A DNA stretch of 64,000 nt from Nautilus pompilius (taxonomy: Eukaryota; Mollusca; Cephalopoda; Nautilida; Nautilidae), in NCBI GenBank assembly GCA_018389105.1, contig JACATO010000918.1, positions 248,001-312,000 of the forward strand. Reading direction: 5' to 3'. Shown here piece after piece: positions 36,415 through 48,701 of the stretch; positions within the stretch are counted from its first letter, which is position 1, and each line of letters starts with the position of its first letter. A program made the translations under genes and the position numbers. The notes under the pieces are model-generated. The model ran no database searches, was not told the origin of the DNA, and saw only the letters and a list, made by a program, of their open reading frames with translations.

Positions 36415-39400
36415 AGGATGTAGAAAAAGGATATGGTGTAACTACCCTTTTAAGTGTTTAAATGTCTCTAGCTAGGACCCTGTTGGTACTGGCAATATAT
36501 TTTCATTATTAGAGTTTCCCATTTTTGGCCCTTCCTGAAATAAAGAGCTGATAAAAGCAAAAAAGGGATGAGTCAAATGGTCCCACTGACTGAGTGGAAT
36601 GCTTTTAGCATCTGGTCACTAACAAGTTTGTGGAATAATGTAAAACACACATTTTAAAGTACAGAGGAAAAAAATTGTATTTTTTCCCTATAGGTTTTAG
36701 GGTCTGGATTTTTGCATTTTTGTCAGAAAGTTAACCATGCATCATGAAATAGCCAAATGTTTTATTTATCATTAGTACCATGAATTGGGGACGGTTGCTT
36801 TGGCGAGTTTTGATTATTCATTTTGGTTGTCTAAGAGTCTCATTACAAATCTATTGGGCCAGCGAAAAAGATTGCCTGGCCTGGCTATGATGGATTATTT
36901 AATTACTGTGCCCAATTGAATTTTATGAGAAGTGCTGGATTGGAATGCATGGGGTAATCAGAAGCAAAGAATAGATTGCCAGGAAACTAGACCCACTGTT
37001 TGTCAGGGCCTAATTAGGCAAGTGAGAGAGAACCTTACAATGACTAATTGGGTTGTGCAATAATGCAGGATGTACATTTGCTAACAGTGGAGCTGATCAC
37101 ACACTCCACTGGCCCCTTCTTAAAAAATTGTTGTTCTCTCTAGTTTTTGAGTGACATGCGATATTATGTCTTGAGGAATAGATATCATGTTGTGCACTGG
37201 CAATTCCCTCCTCTGTCTCTTGCCACTTCCCCTTACCTCTGTATTGATGTGATTTATATGTTGTCATTATCAGTTTCTAGGCTTTGCTAATATCTTATTG
37301 AGATTCCTGATTAGGCTGCCATTTCAACTATTTACCATTACTTGCATTGCAAGAATTGAACTTTCCCTCTCCAACAGCTTGCTCCATCGAAGCAGTTATC
37401 AGTCACATCCCATGCCAGCAGCTACATTGGTAAAATAGGGTTAAACACTGTACCATCTGAAGATGATGGCTATAGAAATTTAGGGGTCCATCAGTGTATC
37501 ACTTTAAACTTTGAAGCTCATGGCTCTGCAGTACAATTTATTATTGGTCCTATCTTAAGTGGTTAAACGTGGAAATCCTTCAGACTTTATAAATACACTC
37601 TGTCTGTGATTGTGTCAGTCAGTAAGCATGTTAGTATACAGGTGCATCTCAAAAAATTAGAATATCATGGAAGAGTTCATTTTTTTTTCCATAATGTAAT
37701 TCAAACAGTGAAACTTTCATATATTCTAGATTCATTACAAATAAAGTGAAATATTTCAAGCCTTTTTTGTCTTAGTTTTGATGATTACGGCTCACAGCTC
37801 ATGAAAATCAAAAATCCACTATCTCAAAATATCAGAATATTTCATAAGATCAATAAAAAAGGAGTTATAATATAGAAATGTTGAACTTCTGAAAAGTATG
37901 TTCATTTATGCACTCAATACTTGGTCGGGGCTCCTTTTGCACGAATCACTGCATCAATGCGGCGTGGTATGGAGGCGATCAGCTGTGGCACTGCTGAGGT
38001 GTTATGGAAGCCCAAGTTGCTTTGATAGCGACTTCAGCTCATCTGTATTGTTGGGTCTGGTGTCTCTCATCTTCCTCTTGACAATGCGGGGTTCAGGTCA
38101 GGCAAGTTGGCTGGCCAATCAAGCACAATAATACCATGGTCAGCAAACTAGTTACTAGTAGTTTTGGCACTGTGAGCAGGTGCCAAATCCTGCTGGAAAC
38201 GGAAATCAGCATCTCCATAAAGCTTGTCAGCAGATGGAAGCATGAAGTGCTCTAAAATCTCCTGGTAGACGGCTGTGTTGACTTTGGACTTGATAAAACA
38301 CAGTGGACCAACACCAGCAGATGACATGGCACCCCAAATCATCACTGACTGTGGAAACTTCACATTGGACTTCAAGCAACTTGGATTCTGTGCTTCTCCA
38401 CTCTTCCTCCAGACTGTGGGACCTTGATTTCCAAATGAAATGCAAAATTTACTTTCATCTGAAAAGAGGACTTTTGACCACTGAGCACCGGTTCAGTTCT
38501 TTTTCTCCTTAGCCCAGGTAAGATGCTTCTGACGTTGTCTCTGGTTCAGGAGTGGCTTGACACTAGGAATGCGACACTTGTAGCCCATTTCCTGGTCACG
38601 TCTGTGCATGGTGAGTCTTGATGCACTGACTCCAGCTTCAATCCACTCCTTGTGAAGCTCTCCCAAGTTCTTGAATCGGCTTTGCTTGACAATCCTCTCA
38701 AGGCTGCGGTCATCCCTCTTGCTTGTGCACCTTTTCCTACCACACTTTTCCCTTCCAGTCAACTTTCCATGAATATGCTTCGATACAGCACTCTGCAAAC
38801 AGCCAGCCCTTTCAGCAATGACCTCCTGTGGCTTACCCTCCTTGTGGATGGTGTAAATGTGTGTCTTCTGGACAACTGTCAAGTCAGCAGTCTTCCCCAT
38901 GATAATGGTTATGTGTACTGAACCAGACTGTGAGATTCATGGTATTTATACTGCACAAATAGTGATTTACTCAAACTCGAAATGGAATATTCTAATATTT
39001 TGAGATATGTTTTTTCTATTTTTTTGAGCTGTAGGCCGTAATTATCAAAATTAAAATTAAAAAATGCTGGAAACATTTTAGTTTACATGCAATGAGTCTA
39101 GAATATATACAACTTCCACTTTCTGAAATAACTGACAAAAGATATCGAACTCTTCCACGATGTTCTAATTTTTTGAGATGCACCTGTACATCCACCTATT
39201 GCTGACATATTTTCCTATAGGACAGGAACACCTGCAATCAACCTGACAGGTGGAAGTGTTATTTTGTTTTCTTCTTTCAAAATATTGGAACAAAATCTAC
39301 TTAGTCCTGTGGTAAGCTAGAAAGACAAGTTACTTACTATAAAACTGCCAAAATGGAACCATGAGATATAGTACAAAGCTAATTTAAAGTAATGCAGGTT

Positions 39401-42400
39401 GATAAGTGCGTGTTTTTGTTTAATGTCAGTGTTGATGTATCCTGTACACATCATGTCACGGGGAAACTTTAGATATTATCAGATATGCATGGAGCACAAC
39501 TTGCAAATTATTTTGCTCATATCTTGTTTATGTTTTGTGTAGCATGAGGATTTGTTGGGAACAGTCATGAGTTTGAGTATTGCAAAATAATTATTAGTTC
39601 AGAGCTCTTTCACAAAGTGCCACAACTAAAACGAGCAGGTAGACTTATGTGTTGGATTGAGGCCTTTACCTTGAGATAAGTCGCAGCTTGGTTGGGTGCC
39701 ATTGTGTCCACAACAAGTTCCTCTCTTATTCAGTTGAGTTGCGTTGTTTATGGAACTGCTACTTAGCAATGTCTCAGTGCGTCAAAAATTGGTATAAATG
39801 TAAAGTATGCTTGTGCTTCTAATTACTGCCTCCAAAAGGCTAAACTGATAATGTGATATGTAGGATGTCTGTAATAGAGAGCCTCAGCAGTGATAATTCT
39901 CAATCATGGCTGATTGTGGCACAAAAATTATTTGTGTTATTCCAGCTTCTAGTGAATGAGATTTGTTTATTTTTTAAAAATCTATCTATTTTACACTATT
40001 TCCAATTTAAATTCCTTGGTGAAGGGTGTGATTTTCTTAATTTGGTTCTATTGAAGATAAAGAAATACATGCTGTCGGTTGATTGGTTGTTTTTTTTTGG
40101 TAAAAAGAAAATATCTGTAACATTTAGATTTGGTAAATGATGTCTCTCCACTAATATTTTAAAAGCACATCCTATTGTTGTTGCTTATAAATTTATTTTT
40201 TATTAAGTGGCTTTGTCAGCATCTTCACACTTGACAGTTTTGTATTGCAGTTAAATTTAGGATGGAATACACTTTCTTATGGTTGGAAATGGTTCCTTGA
40301 GAGCCCACTACAGTAGTAATCCTTCTCACTAGTTCATCTTGGATCACTTCCATGATTCTGGACACGGGGATGACACAGGATGTTGGTAGAACATTGCAGA
40401 AATAAGACAAGAAGAAGAAACGAGTATCTCCCTTGTTGGAATGTACTAGCAACTTAACGAAGTAATACTGGTCTCAAGTTTACGTTTTTGTTTGTTTTTT
40501 TAATTTAAAGAAATGGTTACTTGTTTTCTTAAATTACAGTTTTTCTAAGTTTGATGATAGCTGTAAAAACAATCATGTTCATAAAGTAGCACATGTTTTT
40601 CCTTCTAACGTGGGCTTTGTGCATCATCTGAATCAGAGGAAATGGAAAATAGTTCTGACAGCAGTTTAAACTTAGTGATGCCAGAATGTTATCCACACAC
40701 GTTTTAGCCGTTTAAGCAGGATTCACCACAAAGTTGCCATTTTTATGGTTGTACAAATAGCAAATAAATAGCAATGTGAGAAAAGTTCGAAACTCCATGG
40801 TGTTCCTCAACTTTACTTTTGACCCTTCCCTTTTATTCCTACTCTATTTTCGGCATTTAGATTTGTACAGCAAGTTATCATGGGTCCTAAATGCTCTTTT
40901 AGATGCCCCATTGTCTTTGGCTTCAAAGGGAAGCCAGTTGTACTGACTATAGAAGATAAGTTAAAGCTGATTCAGCGTCTTGAGAACGGAGAGAGCGCAG
41001 CCACATGTTGGAATGGTATGTGCATGATCCTGCCATTCATTGTAAAGTGGTTAGAAAACATTGGCTGCTGAAGACTGTTGCTGAGAAGTGTGTAACCTTA
41101 CACCAGAGCAGGTGTATAGCACAGACAAAACTGGTCTGTATTGACACTTTTATTATTTTTCGTATTGTATTGGCTATGTGTATGTTTAGGCCTAGCACAC
41201 ACGTCATACCTGTATCTTTAGTGATAATAGATGCTATTTTTAAAAATATTTAATTTCCCCTTATTCAATTACATTACAATACTGAAATGTTTTATTCGTT
41301 GTTATTCTTTAAAATGAACATTGAAAATACAGGTGTTATATAAAAAAAAATGACTGGAAAATGTTGGTTGGTTGATGTTTAAGTAGACTAGGTTAGGCTG
41401 CCTGTGTGTGGATAACAGAATCACTATAATTATTAATCACCAGTTTTTGATATAGAAGTCTAAGTGGGCAAAAATTTAGCAAATAGAAGACCACAGGTTT
41501 TCATACAGTGATAAAAGTTAAAATGCTCGATGTCCCTTTGTACCATCCACAAAGAAGCCATTGTGGAATGCTTTAAAAAGTATCAGTTGGGCAGTTATCG
41601 TTGTTAATGAGAGAAGAAAGGAAAGAAAAGCAAACTCTTTTTTTGGTCTTGGATCTGTGGCGTTCCATGCCATGTGACTAACTGGATGATTAAAGAAATG
41701 CTCCTGAATGCTGTCTCGCTTTAGACGGGGGCCACGTTATCAATTGTTTGGAAGGCACGCACGCACCTCAAGTCATTTTAACCCACTTCACATATTCTCA
41801 AAACAGACGTTGTTAGTAACTCTTAAAGCCCTGTAGAATTGTAAAGGAACAGGCTGGTCATGTAGTCCCAAATATATATTTAAAAATAAGGTCTCTTGCG
41901 CAGCATGTCGGGTTGGGTGGCTTTGATTGGTTTGTTTGTTTAGTATAACGCTGTTAGCTTCACTGCTTACTGAGATGCATGGATGATTGCTTCTGTTTTT
42001 CTGATGACCACTCCTCTTTAACAAAAATTAAAATTTCAAATTCTATCGATGTCACCAGGGTGCTGTACCCGACTTAAATAACTCATTTGAATGGAAATTT
42101 TGATTTTCCCTATCAGATTCATTAATCTTGTGTGTATGTATATCACCTTGGCACTCTATTATCCCTTAAATTTATGTTACTCAGCACAGGTTGAACTATG
42201 GGGGGCTATCGCACACTGTACCTTTCTCAATAATATAATAACCCCTTTTTGACAACGTATTTGTATATGACTTCAACCCCCCACACATTTCAAGTTATGT
42301 GTATGTTGACTAAAAAGCATACACCCAGTTCATCACAGATACCAACTGGTGCATTTAGGCTGGGGTGGTGTAAGTAAGGTAAAAATGTGGTGTGTGTAGA

Positions 42401-45400
42401 GGTCTAATGGATGCTGAAACATCTTTGATAGCAAATAAATCACGTCATACAAAAGTCAGTGTCACTAACAAAACAAAACTGGTGACCTTTTTAAATTGCA
42501 AGCCGATTAATTAAGCCACAAGCCAAAAGTTTGGGAGCATACTGTAATGCTGATGCTATTTCAATCAGGTTTACTCCAAAACTCCCAATGAGTATTGTCC
42601 TATAATCATTCTTTCTGGACATTCTAGCAATTAGTCAAAACAACAAAATTGCATTTTGTAGCAACGGCTTTCCTCACTTTTCTGACAAGTTCATCTCCGA
42701 AGTTCACTGGGTAACAAGCAAATCTGGGGGCTTGGCTGGCCTCATCCGCATAATTGAGATGGATGTTTTGGTTATTATCCTCTTGAAGGATAAACGCCCT
42801 TCACCAATAAGCCAGAAAGTATTCCACGTCTTTACAGAATACTGTGGTAATTCTCTATGTACACTGTCTTCATAATTTTGTACAAATCACACACTTCATT
42901 TGCTCTAAAAGATGGGAGTGGCTGAGCAACATACTGATCTGTTAAGTATTCTCCAACTTGTCAGTAAATGCTGGAGGCTGTAAGTCATTACCCCTCCCCC
43001 CCACCTTCCCTGCTCAGTAATTTGATATATTGGGCTTCAGCCTTAGATGTTTCTCATTTTGCTTTGCTGATTTTCTGCCCCCCCCCTCCCACTGAACCAG
43101 TGGTCTGCTTGCTTTGCAGTGTGTAATGAACACCCCTGTTGGTTATAGGAAGTTCCTTTGTGATTTCTCTTCCAGTTAAGCCTTTATCTTTCAAAGTACA
43201 ACCAACAGCTCCTGTTTCCAGATTAATTTGTTTTCTTTTTTGCCATCTGGATCCCAGAGGCTTGTTGTAAGTGCACAGTTTAGTTATGATTCCACTGAGG
43301 TTCCTGACAGGCAGCTGCTACTGTGGCCCTGACACTAGCATAGGATTTGGTGATATCTAAATGGCCCATTTGTTATCTAATCAGGTGATGTCAACAATCT
43401 TAAATTGTCTTCTGCTGTAACCTTGTTGTTTTTGGACAAAAGATGGCCTGTGGTGCCTGCAGGGAAACAGGATATGCACGTAATGCAACTGAGGGATGTA
43501 TATACTACACATACAATGTATTGTTACTGAAAATATACAAAAAGCAAAATGAATATGCTGTACAGTGCATTAGTATCTGGTGTGTGAGCCCTTTGCTTTG
43601 TATAGAGCATGATACCCCCCTTTTTTAATGTTACCATACAAGTCATCAATGTATGATTGGAATGTTCCAAATATCTTGTACCCCTTTCCACAATTAATCT
43701 AACCAGGTGTTTGGCTGCTGTTTGACTTTCTCAATAGCCATATAGTCTCAGTGGTGCTCATACCAGGACTTTGTGCAGGCCAAAGCATCTTTATGAGTTC
43801 CAGATTGTTTTTCACTGCATTGGCTACATGCTTTGGGGTTCACCTTCATGTTCAGAGATGAATCTGAGGGTTTGGCATAATTGACAAGAACCTGCCTGCA
43901 CCTTTGGAAACCAGTCTGTGATCTTATGTAAATCTCTGTTTGTCCTTAGCTGATATGTAGCCCCGTACTTCATTGAGGCTATGTATGCTGACTTTTGCTT
44001 CAATCTGCTGTTGGTCATTGCACTATTCCATCTCATCCCTGCCCTTTGGTTACCGCTCGGCAAAGGTTTTCAGGCAGCCACACACCTAATGAAGCCATTT
44101 CACACTGATGTGTATCTTTTTCTTGAAGAAACATAAACACCTGTACTTGCAGCTAGGCCATATGCAACATCTTTTTGCAGCTTGTCTATCACATAAGGTG
44201 CATCTCCTGAGGTACTTAGCATCGCTTTTGAGTAGAGTTTGGGAATTTTTTTTTTTTTTCGCTTGATTACTTATATTTTAAACAGCCTACAGTTTCCTCT
44301 GAAGCATGAAGCCGGGCTACAGTCTACTGCTTGGAGTGGTCTTCTCTAGCTAAGACTTCTCATATGATATTTCCTCCTCAGGAGCCACAGTGCTATTCAC
44401 CACACCTCAATGATACACTGTCTATACTGTTATACCACCCATGCAAGCAATCAGAATGTGCTGTAGCAGCATGTCTGTACTATGGAACATTTAATTTTTA
44501 CAGACACATGATTCTATCATGTGTTTATAGAAGTTCATAAAGCAAACTTCATAGATTACGTCTAACTCTAATGTAGATTCATGCTAATTTTTTTTGCAAG
44601 GTTGCTTCCTTTACAACACCAACGTACGGTTTAAACCCAGCGGCCTTGATTAGTAGACCCTCTCTTATCTCTAGTGTTGAATAGCCGATTATGAATAATC
44701 TGTTGCAAGTGTAATTTCTTTACAGCTCTGAGAGAGATTGGTTTGATTGATGGATTAATATAAAAAAATGTTTTAACCCAAATTTCTGCCAAGAACCCTG
44801 ATTGATATATATATATATATTTTTTTCTCTTTTCGGTTAACAGTTTATTGATACTAGAAAGTACTAACTGTGGCATAAAAATGTTTTGTGATCTTGCTTA
44901 TCATTTGGTTGTTATTACATCTGCTTTTTGAACGCAATCAGGTTTCAAGTTTTCAATGAGACAACACTGAGATGCTTGAAAAAGTTTTACTTTCTCCCCT
45001 TTTTGTTTCTTTTTTAAAGTTTGTTAGAAACTTTGGATGGAAAGGGTTAAAGATTAGAGTATAACTTGGCAGAAACAAACAGGAAAATATCAATAAAAAG
45101 TAAAAGACTGGGAAACCACCCCCCCCTTATGTTTATATGAATTTTTTTTTTTAAAACCAGAAGAGACCATGTGAGTTGCTCAGATGGTAAGTCTGGGCTT
45201 CTCCTCCTCAGTTAGCATCATAATTTGTCATGATAGGCTGTGATTAATTTCATCCCAAAGTAATTGGTATGGAAATTAGAGAAACATTGATCTATCCGGT
45301 GCTATCATCTGTCATCGACAAATGAAAATTCACTGTTTGCTCTCTGTGACCCAGAGTGGTGGAAGACATTTTTCTTGGCTGTAAACAATTTCCATCATAA

Positions 45401-48400
45401 TAACTTGGCCGGAACATTTGTCATGTTGACAGAGCAGAAGGAAGATTTGGTCCTGTGGATGTCGATCATTGCTGCAACTTGTTAAAGAAGAAAAAAACAA
45501 GACAGTAAATAAATTAGAATCCTGATATTTAATCTATATAAGAATGTCTGTGGATTTGAAGCATTGGTGTGAGCTATAACATTAAACACAAGCTACGATT
45601 TGACTTTGGTTGTTTCACAGTGTGGAATTTATTTATAAATTTTTGCATTTGGGGGAAATCATGACAGCAATTTGGCAAGATGTAGGAGACATCTGTCATT
45701 GCAGGTCAGGAGTGTTGTACAGGTATTAATCCGATTGCACAGACTTTTTATTTTCACCGTTGGCATTTATGCTTCGTTAATCTGCTTGCTAACCAGTAAT
45801 CTGCACATTCCACTCAGCTGTGCTGAGTTTCCGGGTTGTGGCTGGAGTCTGCCGATTTTTCACACTGCCACCTATTCAACACAAAGCTAGAAGTTTGACA
45901 CGTTTAACATTAAAATACATTTAAGAGAAGTGAAGGGGCTTTTATCCAAGGAAATAAAATGGGCAAAAACTGTATAGTTGGCTTCTGCCATCTTTCCCAT
46001 TTGGAATCAAACTGCCATTGATTTGATGTGACTCTACCAGCCATTACATTTAGTGCAAGACTTTCAATTGGTTTTTACCAAATGTAGCTCATCTTCACAA
46101 GAAACAGGTACAGTTGATTAAATTAATTTACATATATATTTACATTTGAGGTGTGCATTTATTGTACTCTCTCACCCAGATTGTAAGACCAGTTCTATAG
46201 TATCACTGATTCTCTAACTTGGTGTATACATTTATTTGAGGTATGGTGATATATATTTACTATAGGTTTTGGTTAAGCACTGTACTGACATAAATTATGG
46301 TTTTAGGAAAGCTACAGTAAAGAGATTTCTGCCGCAGGATATTAATCCTATTGTACACTTCCTAGTTTTGTGGCAAAATTAAATCAATCTCCATACTTGC
46401 ATTGTTTCGTGATGAATAAGGAAAATTAAGGGCCAGGTAGGAACAGTTGCATCATGAAGTAGCCGTGGCTACCAATTGAGTAGCCAGATTTATTACCTTA
46501 CAGTTATCTTCTGCATTGTTGTTAGGTTAAAGTACTAGTTGTTCCTGATTAATAGTTCTAAGGTTTAGCAAATAACTTATCAAAATCGAAGGGGGGGGCA
46601 GGGATAATCATTTGGGTTTATATATCATTTCCAATTAGATTTGATAGTACATGGGTGTCCTTTGCGCTGTATCTGAATTAAATAATCTGTACATGAGAAC
46701 TTCAGTAATCTATTACTTGATTATTTAGTGAAGTGCAGGTTTAATAACTACCAGCGAGAAGGGGGAGGGGGGATTGTCCTAAAAATATATCTCTGGGTAT
46801 TATTATTTCAGCTGCATAAACAGAATAGCAGCAGCAACCCAACCCACACATCCAAGCTTGCATGTAGTTTAAGAAAATCCAAGTAATGTTTAAATGGCTG
46901 CCCTCAGAATCCTGATATGAACAACACATGGAGATTATGGGAGAATGTATGAATTTTGAAAATGTAAGTGCTAAAAAAATTGCCCTTCAGCAGCCCTACT
47001 TGAATTCTTGATTTTCTTTAGATGTGAGATACAGCTGGAAAGCTTGGAGAAGAGAAAACCCACACAACCAGCTGATGAAGAAGGGTGGGAGGAAATACTA
47101 TGGCTGACCGAGCTGTCCAGTAGATATCCATGCCCGCCACTCTGGCGCACAGCTCGCTATTGCTTTAATTTTTAAATCCACACACTTAAACGTGAAAGGG
47201 GTCCCCATACTCATCATCATCTACAGTGTGAATGGGGAAACCCTGAGGTGATCGTAAACCTGCTGGTTGTATAATCTAGGTGAAGAAGATACAGCCATTA
47301 TTGAAGCATTCGGGTGTCGTAAATTTGGGAAAGCAGAACCTCTTGTTTTGGTTTGTTCTTTGTTGATGATGTTAGCGGGAGCAGCAGCATTTTCCCATTT
47401 CGCTGGTTGCGTGACACTGGCTTAAATTCTGCTGCTGTTTTTATATATATATATATTTACTTCTCTTATTTGTGGACATTAGGGTGGTTGATTTAATCAA
47501 GGTATTAACGAAATGAATTCGAAGCAAGTGTTGTCTGAACTTGCCAGCAGGAGAGGGAAGACCAGAGCAGAAACCACGCTACATCACAATTAGATGTCTT
47601 GACAGAATTCATTAAATTTATAAGTGCCAAAATATGAAAAAATTTTTTAAAAAAATTATATATATATATATATATTAAATCCATATGAAAAAATTGAAAT
47701 AAACGTAAAAGCTGGAGGTATTTTTTTTTTTATTTTCTTAATTGAAAACGAAAAAAAAAAACTTTTAAAGATCGAAAGTGAAAATTTTTTTTTTAATCAA
47801 TAAAATGCATTTTCATCCCTGCTCCTGTTTTTCCTTCCAAGGTTATTTATTCTTCTTTGATCCCGTGTACCGCCTCCAGCACACATCCACCAGTCCCTGC
47901 TTTTCTCCTCCTCCCTCTATTGATATATATATATATACACATATAAACATACTGGATGAGAACAAGGTGCAGAGGTCAGCTCCCTCCCCTTACCAGAACT
48001 CTCTGCTTTTAGATATAAGGAGAAGCTGTAGATTGCCCAGAGAGAACCTGCGCATGTTCCCAGCTGGCTGGTGAAGAAGACTGAGAAAGAACCGTGGATT
48101 TGGGGGTCCTGACTGTGATTCTGACTCAAGTGCTAGACCTTAGCAGTCCTCCGGTGGTATGGCAGCAGCACCACAGACAAAGGTGATTGCCGTTCTGCTG
48201 TCAGTAAATGCGTAGGTTGTCATTAAACAAGTTGAGATCATCGCTGCGGAAAGGCGGCTGTGCACTAATGATGTAGTCTTCCAGTGATTCCTAACAGGAA
48301 GGGAAGACTTGAGATTCCCCTCTCCCTCCCTCCCACCACCAATTTATTGTCCATGGTGTGAAAACTCGCTGCTCATGGGGGGTGGGGACAAAATCAAACC

Positions 48401-48643
48401 TCCCCAATGTTCTCAGACATCCATGGAAAGACAGAGGAATGCACCTGACAGGGACTTGGTTGATGTTCAGAGGAGGATCAGAGTTGGTTGTTGGCATTTC
48501 TGCTGGCCTTCCTTCCTCCATCACGAAAAATTAACATTAAAATTTTGCATATTTAAGGCGCATCAAAACAAGCAATTGGTCATTAGATAATTAAGTGCAT
48601 GCGGTAGATTCACTAGTGTGAAATAAAAGAAAATTAAACTTAC

Positions 48644-48701
<58 letters not shown>

